From Desulfobacteraceae bacterium (lineage in GTDB: Bacteria > Desulfobacterota > DSM-4660 > Desulfatiglandales > Desulfatiglandaceae), in the NCBI GenBank assembly GCA_030632525.1, contig DAOVUP010000096.1:1-6529 (forward strand): a stretch of 6,529 bases of DNA, in the 5' to 3' direction. Each line of letters begins with the position of its first letter. The stretch's first letter is position 1. Under the pieces are notes generated by a model. That model had not been told where the DNA came from. It saw only the letters and a list, made by a program, of their open reading frames with translations, and made no database searches. Positions 1 to 4,742 of this stretch are shown piece after piece. A program made the position numbers and the translations under genes.

Positions 1-69
1 GGCACCCCCAATCTCAAAGGGATCGGCTGCAGCATAAAGCCTGCCCGCTGAATTCAGTTCCCAGGTCAT
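1..69 (-). CDS. Start of an unidentified downstream gene of the cytochrome operon (partial, runs off left edge)
   Basis: An ATG at 69-67 shares one base with the TAA stop of the cytochrome gene (TAATG), the classic arrangement for translational coupling. From there the frame stays open for all 23 codons to the window edge, beginning MTWELNSAGRLYAAADPFEI. A purine-rich GGGAAAG a few bases upstream, inside the cytochrome gene, could serve as a weak ribosome binding site. There is no signal peptide in the visible part, unlike the three genes before it, so the product would begin in the cytoplasm unless a membrane segment follows. I do not recognise the family. The overlap and the open frame are seen directly; that this is a real gene is inference from the operon layout, and 23 codons could stay open by chance. 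Confidence 0.5.
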   Translation of the reverse strand, partial: MTWELNSAGRLYAAADPFEIGGA

Positions 70-488
70 TAATGCTTTCCCGGCACCAGGGGCACGCCGC
101 GCCTTTCATAGGTGATGTACGAGAGGAGAGCAATCATTTTGGGATCTTCTGCTGGGAGGGGGTCACCCTCCAAAGGGTTCTGGATACACCAATTGACCAT
201 CTCAAAAAGCGCAACGACTCTCCCGATCTGCTGCTGGAACTTGGGATACGTTTCCGGGTGCGTGTTGGCTGCGTTGGGATGGCACTGGTCACACGACACC
301 TTGTTTGTACCCAAAGCGCTGTGAAATAGCTTTTCGCCCTTTATGACCACGGTCATGAACTCCGTGTCCCATCGCTCTAAATCTTCCTTGGTGAACTCAT
401 CCGCCTGTATGGAAAAAGAGATTGCCAGCAGGGCAGAAACCATCAAAACGACAAAAGAAACGCTGAAAACCTTTCTATTTTTTCGCAT
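69..488 (-). CDS. Exported mono-heme cytochrome c, SoxA/TsdA-like
   Basis: A small periplasmic electron carrier of 139 residues. Residues 1-29 form a Sec signal peptide: basic MRKNRK, then a hydrophobic core, with cleavage likely near IQA-DEF. One haem-attachment motif, CDQCH, sits at residues 66-70. The region after it (HPETYPKF, then FEMVNWCIQNPLEG at about 96-109, then a C-terminal helix ALLSYITYERRG) resembles the haem domain of SoxA/TsdA-type cytochromes, where a conserved Cys lies in an R/N-x-C segment. Met97, Cys101 and Met118 are candidate distal ligands, but sequence alone cannot choose. An AGAGG ribosome binding site lies 6 nt before the ATG. The gene follows the phosphoesterase after 20 nt and overlaps the next start, so it is co-transcribed. 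It could pass electrons to the di-heme peroxidase of the same operon; that is inference. It is too short and has too few haems to be a complete SoxA or TsdA enzyme. Confidence 0.85.
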   Translation of the reverse strand: MRKNRKVFSVSFVVLMVSALLAISFSIQADEFTKEDLERWDTEFMTVVIKGEKLFHSALGTNKVSCDQCHPNAANTHPETYPKFQQQIGRVVALFEMVNWCIQNPLEGDPLPAEDPKMIALLSYITYERRGVPLVPGKH

Positions 489-508
489 AAGACACCTCTT
501 TGAACCGC

Positions 509-1582
509 CTAAAAGTGGGTTTGGGGCGGAATTTGGCTATTATAATCCTGATAATCCACATCCTGAGGTTTACCGATCTTGGAATTAAAGACAACCGTGC
601 GGTTTTTGTTGTCGGGCAACTGGTAGTGCACGTCCACTTTCCCATTGTGCATGTTTATGAATTGCCAGCCCGTGGCATCCCTCTCGAAGAAAGGATCTGC
701 CCGGTTCATGTTTACCGTCAGCTTGGGAAGACAGCTGGCCGCCTGGGAGTAGGACTCGGGGTAGGGCCAGGGCCAGGCCGTGGCCATCACCGAGTGAAAG
801 GTGATATTTCCAATCTGATTATATTCGATCTGGTGTACATGGCCATAAATCACGGTTGCCTTTTCAAAGGGCTTGAGCAGGGCCTGTACCTTTTCTGCAT
901 CCTGGGTCCAGAAATTCCAGGGTTTGAAAATTTTCTGTATGGGGGAATGGGAGAATACAACAACAGGGGTGCTCCGGTTGACTTTCTCCAGGTCTTTTTT
1001 CAGCCATGTCAACTGTTCCTCGCCCACCATGAAAGGCGATCCGTTGGGATTGTCGAGCCGCGCCATGGCTAACATCCGGTCCATGGGGGACCCCCACTTC
1101 TTGTGAATCCAGCTGTCATAAGTGAGGATACTGTTCAGGGTAACAAAATGAACCCCCTTGTGATCAAAGCTGTACCGCAGTGGCCCGATTTTGGACTGCC
1201 AGTATTCCCCGAGATCGAGGTAATAATCGTGCTCCCCGATCACGTAGTAAACCTTGCCGCGCAGGTTGGACATGATCTCCAGGCCGTGATCCAGTTCTTC
1301 CTTCTTGCCTAATTGCGCCAGGTCGCCGCCAAACATGAAAAAGTCGGGTCGCGGTGTGAGTAAATTGGCCTCTCGAACTGCCCGAATGAGCCCCATGTCC
1401 CAGTTGCGAACGAAGTTGTTCCCCTGAATCTGCTGGATATGGGCGTCAGAAATGTATCCAAACGTAAAGTCCTGTGCAGGGCCTTGGCCGCCAAAGGCTA
1501 TCTTCACCAGACTCATGGGAAAAGTGGACGCCATTAAACCTGCACCGGTTGTCTTGAGAAATGCTCGTCGGTTTATGTTCAT
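509..1582 (-). CDS. Tat-exported calcineurin-like metallophosphoesterase
   Basis: A 357-residue periplasmic metal-dependent phosphoesterase. The N-terminus carries a twin-arginine signal (NRRAFLK at 4-10 and a hydrophobic stretch to about residue 30), so it is exported folded. The metallophosphoesterase motifs follow in order: SDAHIQ (D46, H48), GGDL (D87), GEHD (116-119), SHSP (H212) and GHVH (H248, H250). The third motif is normally GNH(D/E); here the metal-bridging Asn is Glu117, which may alter metal choice or activity. The remainder, including a Trp/Pro-rich stretch (AWPWPYPESY, 269-278), is unassigned. The ATG is well supported by AAAGGAGG (1591-1598) 8 nt upstream. It lies 37 nt after the peroxidase and 20 nt before the cytochrome gene, so it is the middle gene of an exported redox operon. 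The substrate is unknown; the fold covers nucleotidases, phosphodiesterases and purple-acid-phosphatase-like enzymes. Confidence 0.9.
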   Translation of the reverse strand: MNINRRAFLKTTGAGLMASTFPMSLVKIAFGGQGPAQDFTFGYISDAHIQQIQGNNFVRNWDMGLIRAVREANLLTPRPDFFMFGGDLAQLGKKEELDHGLEIMSNLRGKVYYVIGEHDYYLDLGEYWQSKIGPLRYSFDHKGVHFVTLNSILTYDSWIHKKWGSPMDRMLAMARLDNPNGSPFMVGEEQLTWLKKDLEKVNRSTPVVVFSHSPIQKIFKPWNFWTQDAEKVQALLKPFEKATVIYGHVHQIEYNQIGNITFHSVMATAWPWPYPESYSQAASCLPKLTVNMNRADPFFERDATGWQFINMHNGKVDVHYQLPDNKNRTVVFNSKIGKPQDVDYQDYNSQIPPQTHF

Positions 1583-1619
1583 CGCATCTTCCTCCTTTGT
1601 GTGTTTGAGACCTCGAGCG

Positions 1620-2732
1620 TTATTTCTGGACGAACTCAGGACTTGTAAGGGCCTTTAAAAACGCCACCAGGTCTGCCTGCTGCTCCTCTGTCAGGTTGAG
1701 AGGCCGGATTCCGCCGCTTAAGAGCTCGGGTAGAGGGTCGGTTTCTTTCAATCGCCCCCCGTTGTTATAGAACTGTACAACATCCTCGAGGGTCTCGAGG
1801 CTCCCATCGTGCATATAAGGGGCGGTAAGCTCGATATTTCGCAGGGTAGAGGTCTTGAAGGCGCCGATGTCCGTAAGATCGCGTGTCACCGCAAACCTGC
1901 CGAGGGACGATGTTTTCAGGTTGCTGAGTACGGCGATATCCGTTCCTCTCTCCTTCACATCCTTGACGGCAGCTAACAACTCGTCCAGATCCTGTGGCAT
2001 CTGGTTGGCCGAGACCCCAATCATGTGGAAACGGTTGTCGGTAAAAAGGGCCTGAGTCTGCTCGATTACATGACATGAGACGCACCGCCCCTGCCCTACA
2101 TATATGTCCAGCCCTCTAATGGCTGCTGGGCTCATCGCTGTCTTGTCGCCCCCAAAATAGTATCTATCAAATTGAGAGTTGGCGCCGATCAGCGTTCTTT
2201 GAAAGGTGGCAAGCGCCTGCTTTACTTCGGCCATGGTTATCTGGTCACCGGTCTTGCCAAACGTTTTTTTGAAGAGTTCCGTATATTCCGGGTCGGTTCG
2301 AACAATCTTGAGAATGGGTTCGTGGTCTTTAAGACCCATTTCTACCGGATTCAGAAAAGGCTGGGCCGACTGACTCTCAAGCGAAGGCTCACGGCCGTCC
2401 CAGAACTGAGTGCGGAGATATGCTGCATTGATGACAGTGGGTGCGTTTCGGGTGCCCTTGAGACCTTTGATACCCTCCGATACGGGAAGCGCATCGGCAA
2501 AGCCTTTTTTTCTGTCATGACACGTAGCACAGCTGACCTCCCCTGTGCTGCTGAACCGGGTATCGTGAAACAGTTTGTCCCCGAGTGTTATTTTTTCAGG
2601 GGTTATGGGGTTATCAGCCGGGACCGGAACCGGTGGGAGTCCCACGGGTGCAGCAAACGCCACACTGGCCGCGAACAGTGCCATTACCCCGATACGCAAC
2701 GTTCCTTTAAAATAGCTGGCTGTTTTCTTCAA
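1620..2732 (-). CDS. Di-heme cytochrome c peroxidase (CCP/MauG family), TTG start
   Basis: A periplasmic peroxidase that reduces hydrogen peroxide to water with electrons from small c-type cytochromes; it is 370 residues from the TTG start. Residues 1-28 form a Sec signal (MKKTASYFKG, then a hydrophobic core to FAAP). Two haem motifs are present, CATCH at 68-72 and CVSCH at 217-221, in the usual two-domain order. Family landmarks are RNAPTVINAAY, FWDGREPSLE, NPVEMG and, in the C-terminal domain, APYMHDGSL, whose Met (307) is the expected distal ligand of the high-potential haem. The start is moved inward: an in-frame ATG at 2765 would add 11 residues, but AGGAGG (2741-2746) sits 8 nt before the TTG and a basic, normal signal peptide begins there. 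It is the first gene of the operon. Length and motifs match CcpA rather than the methylamine-specific MauG, which cannot be fully excluded. Confidence 0.93.
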   Translation of the reverse strand: MKKTASYFKGTLRIGVMALFAASVAFAAPVGLPPVPVPADNPITPEKITLGDKLFHDTRFSSTGEVSCATCHDRKKGFADALPVSEGIKGLKGTRNAPTVINAAYLRTQFWDGREPSLESQSAQPFLNPVEMGLKDHEPILKIVRTDPEYTELFKKTFGKTGDQITMAEVKQALATFQRTLIGANSQFDRYYFGGDKTAMSPAAIRGLDIYVGQGRCVSCHVIEQTQALFTDNRFHMIGVSANQMPQDLDELLAAVKDVKERGTDIAVLSNLKTSSLGRFAVTRDLTDIGAFKTSTLRNIELTAPYMHDGSLETLEDVVQFYNNGGRLKETDPLPELLSGGIRPLNLTEEQQADLVAFLKALTSPEFVQK

Positions 2733-2740
2733 CGTCCTTA

Positions 2741-2746
2741 CCTCCT
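2741..2746 (-). promoter_or_regulatory. Shine-Dalgarno site that fixes the peroxidase TTG start
   Basis: AGGAGG on the minus strand, 8 nt upstream of TTG at 2732-2730. It lies inside the reading frame that would begin at the ATG at 2765, so the longer version would have no such site of its own. This makes the TTG the preferred start. Confidence 0.75.
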
Positions 2747-2785
2747 TTCTTTCTGGCCTTTTCATGGGTTATAGACAGGAATGAT

Positions 2786-2818
2786 GCGTGCCCAAACAAA
2801 AATCCCTTTCGGGCACGC
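2786..2818 (-). promoter_or_regulatory. Inverted repeat in the leader of the peroxidase operon
   Basis: A perfect 8-bp inverted repeat, GCGTGCCC (2786-2793) and GGGCACGC (2811-2818), flanks a 17-nt AT-rich spacer. In the minus-strand transcript the right half can alternatively fold as CCC-GAAA-GGG followed by a U-rich run (AUUUUUGUUU), so two mutually exclusive hairpins are possible. It lies 54 nt upstream of the TTG start. A weak -10-like TATAAC at 2772-2767 on the minus strand lies between the repeat and the gene, which would place the repeat over the -35 region as an operator. Operator, attenuator and leader hairpin are all open; only the repeat itself is seen. Confidence 0.5.
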
Positions 2819-2917
2819 TGTTCACCTTCACACCGATTATCGAAAATCACTAAAGGTCATTTATGAATCTCGCAGGAGGTAGACAAGTCTGTGCGACTCG
2901 CGGTGCTTAGCAGGGTG

Positions 2918-2942
2918 TAACCGCATTGTGCATTTACGGTTA
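2918..2942 (-). terminator. Possible weak hairpin after the MBL-fold hydrolase gene
   Basis: A 6-bp inverted repeat, TAACCG (2918-2923) and CGGTTA (2937-2942), starts 5 nt beyond the hydrolase stop codon, with a 13-nt loop that contains a smaller GCA-TTG-TGC fold. There is no U-run after it, so it is not a canonical intrinsic terminator; it might protect the 3' end of the message or be coincidental. Confidence 0.25.
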
Positions 2943-2947
2943 ACTTG

Positions 2948-3574
2948 TCAGTCCTTCTCGAGGATCAGCACATCAACCTTTCCTTCAAGCGCCTTCTCAA
3001 AACTGAGCGCGTCCTGGATATCACCCACAATCGCGCCGTAATGCATGGGGATAGCGAGCTTGGGATTGATGGCAAGGGCGGCCTTTACGGCCTGGTCCGC
3101 GGTCATGACGTATGTCCCTGATACCGGCAGAAGAGCGATATCTACCTCAAGATCTTTCATCTCCGGGATAAAATCGGCATCGCCCGCGTGGTAAATCTTG
3201 ACCCCGTCTATCTCCACTATAAATCCTAACCAGCCATTCTTTTTTGGATGAAAGTCCTTGTCCGTGTTGTAAGAAGGGACCACGTCGATCTTGACATCGC
3301 CTAAATCAACCGTGTCTCCGGGTTTCACAACTCTCACATCACCCGTGAGCGTTTTTGCCGAATCCTTCTCAGTAATAATTACCGTATCAGGCCCCTGAAT
3401 CTTTTGAATATCCTCGGGTGAGCAGTGGTCAAAATGCTCATGGGATATAAGGATAACATCAGCCACTGGTCCTCCTTCAATCTGGTATGGGTCAACGTAG
3501 ATTGTCTTTGCGGCATCAATGCGAAACCCGTCATGGCCAAGCCACGCAATTTTGTCAGCAAACGCTTTTATCAT
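2948..3574 (-). CDS. UPF0173-type metallo-beta-lactamase-fold hydrolase
   Basis: A 208-residue cytoplasmic metal-dependent hydrolase of the broad COG2220/UPF0173 group, whose substrates are mostly unknown. No signal peptide is visible. The metal-binding signature SHEHFDHC gives H45, H47, D49 and H50; the bridging Asp is D132 in YHAGDAD, and a late His is H178 in IPMHYG. The N-terminal GHDGFRI, with its Asp-Pro turn (YVDPY), and the LLPVSGTYVMTADQA segment are typical of the group. A longer frame reaches an ATG at 3688, but the extra 38 residues are basic, unlike the family, and would translate through the strong leader hairpin. AGGAGGG (3582-3588) lies 7 nt before the ATG at 3574, so that start is chosen. 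It appears to be a single-gene unit, flanked on both sides by non-coding DNA of about 200-400 bp. The domain is secure; the reaction is not. Confidence 0.9.
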   Translation of the reverse strand: MIKAFADKIAWLGHDGFRIDAAKTIYVDPYQIEGGPVADVILISHEHFDHCSPEDIQKIQGPDTVIITEKDSAKTLTGDVRVVKPGDTVDLGDVKIDVVPSYNTDKDFHPKKNGWLGFIVEIDGVKIYHAGDADFIPEMKDLEVDIALLPVSGTYVMTADQAVKAALAINPKLAIPMHYGAIVGDIQDALSFEKALEGKVDVLILEKD

Positions 3575-3581
3575 CTTAATA

Positions 3582-3588
3582 CCCTCCT
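3582..3588 (-). promoter_or_regulatory. Shine-Dalgarno site that fixes the hydrolase start
   Basis: AGGAGGG on the minus strand, 7 nt before ATG 3574-3572. It decides between this start and the upstream in-frame ATG at 3688, which has no comparable site in a useful position. Confidence 0.75.
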
Positions 3589-3595
3589 TTCTTCG

Positions 3596-3617
3596 CCGCA
3601 GCCTGCATGGGCTGCGG
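3596..3617 (-). promoter_or_regulatory. GC-rich leader hairpin just upstream of the hydrolase ribosome binding site
   Basis: A perfect 8-bp stem, CCGCAGCC (3596-3603) and GGCTGCGG (3610-3617), around a 6-nt loop (tgcatg, itself almost palindromic). It begins only 7 nt beyond the ribosome binding site of the hydrolase gene. In the minus-strand message it would fold strongly in the 5' leader. It is not followed by a U-run, so a translational or mRNA-stability role is more likely than termination. A protein-binding operator is also possible. Confidence 0.5.
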
Positions 3618-3664
3618 TGGTTAATGAAGTTGGTAGATTTAGTAGGGCCTATTTGAGGAACCCG

Positions 3665-3769
3665 ATCTTTACAGAAAGATGAGCGCATTCACCCTAAATA
3701 GTAGGCATTTAAAGGCACTTTAAATCATCCCAAGTGACTAAGACGTACCTTTAGCGGGGTAAACTTGGG
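3665..3769. repeat. Cluster of three small inverted repeats in intergenic DNA
   Basis: This is the central part of a 393-bp gene-free stretch (3575-3967). Three separate palindromes occur in about 105 bp: ATCTTT/AAAGAT (3665-3670 and 3675-3680, loop 4); ATTTAAAG/CTTTAAAT (3707-3714 and 3718-3725, loop 3); and CCCAAGT/ACTTGGG (3729-3735 and 3763-3769, loop 27). The loop of the third contains AGACGTACCTTTAG, which differs by one base insertion from AGACGTACTTTAG at the centre of the large palindrome at 3828-3968, hinting at a decayed relative. The hydrolase promoter must lie about here; no convincing -35/-10 pair stands out. From 3770 to 3827 I see nothing recognisable. Confidence 0.45.
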
Positions 3770-3827
3770 GCTCTGTCTGTTCTGGTATTCATTAATGCTC
3801 ATTCGGTAATTTCACCGTGGGCACGAT

Positions 3828-3968
3828 GTTTCCAATTCATAAATAAGAAATTTTCCGCAAGGTCAAGGCAGACAAGGGGTTGTGCGGAGACGTACTTTAG
3901 TACGTCGCACAAGGAACCCCGCAGTTTGACGCCGAGATTGCGGAAAAGAGCCATTTATGGATGGAAAC
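3828..3968. repeat. Large (~141 bp) imperfect palindrome, MITE- or ERIC-like
   Basis: The two halves are inverted copies of each other with small indels. Matching blocks from the outside in are GTTTCCA (3828-3834 with 3962-3968), CATAAAT (3838-3844 with 3953-3959), TTTTCCGCAA (3851-3860 with 3938-3947), GGGGTT (3876-3881 with 3915-3920), TTGTGCG (3880-3886 with 3906-3912) and the perfect core GACGTACT-TT-AGTACGTC (3889-3906). It codes for nothing on either strand. Its outer base is the last base of the cooT stop codon, so it forms the whole 3' flank of the DUF3842-cooT transcript, where it would fold into a long stem. Size and architecture resemble ERIC-type intergenic palindromes or a MITE. 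I see no clear target-site duplication. The repeat structure is certain; mobility and copy number are unknown. Confidence 0.8.
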
Positions 3969-4156
3969 TAATTGGGTTCCAGGATTATCTTATGATCCAA
4001 AAGGGAAAAGCGTTTAACCTTTGCGCGAATGATCTTTTCTTCGCCAAATATGTCGACCATCTTCACACCGTCATCGCTGCTCTCTAAAAGATCCACTCCC
4101 TCAAAAACAAGCTCTTCCTTCCCGTCCTTCAAGATATACGCGGTTGATTCACACAT
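3968..4156 (-). CDS. cooT: CooT family nickel-binding protein
   Basis: A 62-residue soluble cytoplasmic protein beginning MCESTAYILKDGKEELVFEG. The MCE start with an invariant Cys2, the LKDGKEEL strand and the ending VDIFGEEKIIRAKVKRFSLLDHKIILE are the hallmarks of the small CooT family. In the characterised CooT, a nickel-binding accessory protein for maturation of Ni-CO dehydrogenase, Cys2 is the key metal site. Many family members are encoded away from CODH genes and have no tested role, so the nickel function here is inferred. Its ATG follows the TGA of the upstream DUF3842 gene after one base, with AAGGAG (4167-4172) 10 nt upstream inside that gene: the two are translationally coupled. 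The stop codon abuts the large palindrome. Length is normal for the family and no CODH gene is in the window. Confidence 0.88.
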   Translation of the reverse strand: MCESTAYILKDGKEELVFEGVDLLESSDDGVKMVDIFGEEKIIRAKVKRFSLLDHKIILEPN

Positions 4157-4157
4157 C

Positions 4158-4565
4158 TCAAATAATCTCCTTGACCGTCTTTATTAGCTGGTTGACCAGA
4201 TGTGGCAAAGGCTCATCTGAAACCCCAACGATCTTGATTTTCTCCTGTGTTAGAGGAATCAGGACCTTTTTAGCCTTGCTCGAACTTACTGCTGAAGCCA
4301 TTTTAGGCGTTACCTCACCCATCATTGCATTGGCCACTAAAATACCGAGAGGTCCTATTATCAGATCCACCACCCGGCTGGTACAAATAATGGCATTTTC
4401 TCCCGTACCACCCCTGTTGGCCCCGGCCTTCATCATCCTCGATGTTGCAATAGAATTGGTCCCAAGTGCTAAGATTTCCAGGTCAGCGCCTATTGAATGT
4501 CTCAGACCCTTTATAACGGTTGCTCCGATGCCCCCGCCCTGTCCGTCCATAACCATTAGTTTCAT
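4158..4565 (-). CDS. DUF3842 family protein
   Basis: A 135-residue cytoplasmic protein of unknown function. It opens with MKLMVMDGQGGGIGATVIKG, a beta-strand plus glycine-rich loop like a nucleotide-binding Rossmann turn. It continues with the family features LGTNSIATSRMMKAGA, TGENAI, IIGPLGILVANAMMGEVTP and a C-terminal VLIPL segment, covering the whole usual length. An in-frame ATG at 4616 would add 17 residues ahead of the conserved MKLMVMDGQGG; the ATG at 4565 is preferred because family members begin there and AGG (4574-4576, in AGGGACAGG) is 8 nt upstream. The stop is one base from the cooT start. Constant pairing with a nickel protein would suggest a metal- or nucleotide-linked maturation or sensing task, but this is inference. 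Start choice is moderately sure; family is confident. Confidence 0.85.
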   Translation of the reverse strand: MKLMVMDGQGGGIGATVIKGLRHSIGADLEILALGTNSIATSRMMKAGANRGGTGENAIICTSRVVDLIIGPLGILVANAMMGEVTPKMASAVSSSKAKKVLIPLTQEKIKIVGVSDEPLPHLVNQLIKTVKEII

Positions 4566-4588
4566 GGTTTTAACCTGTCCCTGTAGCG

Positions 4589-4625
4589 TCCTTGGTGACC
4601 AAAAAAGAGATTGCATCCTTGGTGA
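4589..4625. repeat. Short direct repeat TCCTTGGTGA in the DUF3842-plsY intergenic region
   Basis: TCCTTGGTGA occurs at 4589-4598 and again at 4616-4625, each followed by an A-rich run. The second copy is near the transcription start expected from the candidate minus-strand promoter. It could be a regulator half-site pair or a remnant of intergenic repeat DNA. Confidence 0.35.
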
Positions 4626-4629
4626 AAAA

Positions 4630-4660
4630 AATATATTTTCATTACTGCAAGATTCGTCAA
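4630..4660 (-). promoter_or_regulatory. Candidate sigma70-type promoter for the DUF3842-cooT operon
   Basis: On the minus strand, TTGACG (4660-4655, 5 of 6 to the -35 consensus) and TATATT (4635-4630, 5 of 6 to the -10) are separated by 19 nt, longer than the ideal 17 but within the range used. Transcription would start near 4623, leaving a leader of about 58 nt before the ATG at 4565. This location also argues against the longer start at 4616. It is a pattern match only. Confidence 0.35.
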
Positions 4661-4681
4661 ATAGTCTAAAAACTTTCGTGT

Positions 4682-4697
4682 CTTTGCGACTTTGCGT
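4682..4697. repeat. Tandem CTTTGCG units
   Basis: CTTTGCGACTTTGCGT is two tandem 8-bp units (CTTTGCGA, CTTTGCGT) in an AT-richer intergenic context, preceded by TTTCGTGT, which resembles a third degenerate unit. Such TTTGCG-rich strings recur in intergenic DNA of many environmental bacteria; whether this copy is functional cannot be told. Confidence 0.35.
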
Positions 4698-4710
4698 GAG
4701 GCTTTAATTT

Positions 4711-4732
4711 TAACCCCGGTTTACCCGGGTTA
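4711..4732 (+). promoter_or_regulatory. Hairpin abutting the plsY ribosome binding site
   Basis: TAACCCCGG (4711-4719) and CCCGGGTTA (4724-4732) form a 9-bp stem with one mismatch around the loop TTTA. With G-U pairs in RNA the stem can extend into the AGGG (4732-4735) that is the only plausible ribosome binding site for the TTG start, 7 nt further on. If so it could limit plsY translation. The repeat is seen; the effect is inference. Confidence 0.4.
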
Positions 4733-4742
4733 GGGTTCTGAT

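Noticed and set aside
500..1072. 190-codon open frame on the plus strand over the phosphoesterase gene
   Set aside because: Antisense shadow of a gene with all family motifs; the translation has no domain-like pattern.
2172..2774. 200-codon open frame on the plus strand across the peroxidase gene
   Set aside because: It is antisense to a peroxidase with complete haem motifs, has no recognisable domain or good ribosome binding site, and is explained by codon composition of the real gene.
2871..2920. Ribosome-binding-site-like AGGAGG followed by GTG on the plus strand
   Set aside because: The frame from that GTG ends after nine codons, so there is no supported gene.
3575..3688. 38-residue N-terminal extension of the MBL-fold hydrolase
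   Set aside because: The extension is basic and unlike the family, runs across the leader hairpin, and the strong Shine-Dalgarno site supports the start at 3574.
3828..3968. Palindrome as a CRISPR repeat or structured riboswitch
   Set aside because: There is only one copy with no spacer periodicity, and it lies downstream of cooT as a simple long hairpin without a multi-helix junction.
4144..4707. 187-codon plus-strand open frame opposite DUF3842
   Set aside because: Shadow of the conserved DUF3842 frame; its hydrophobic look comes from the antisense of Gly/Ala/Met-rich codons.
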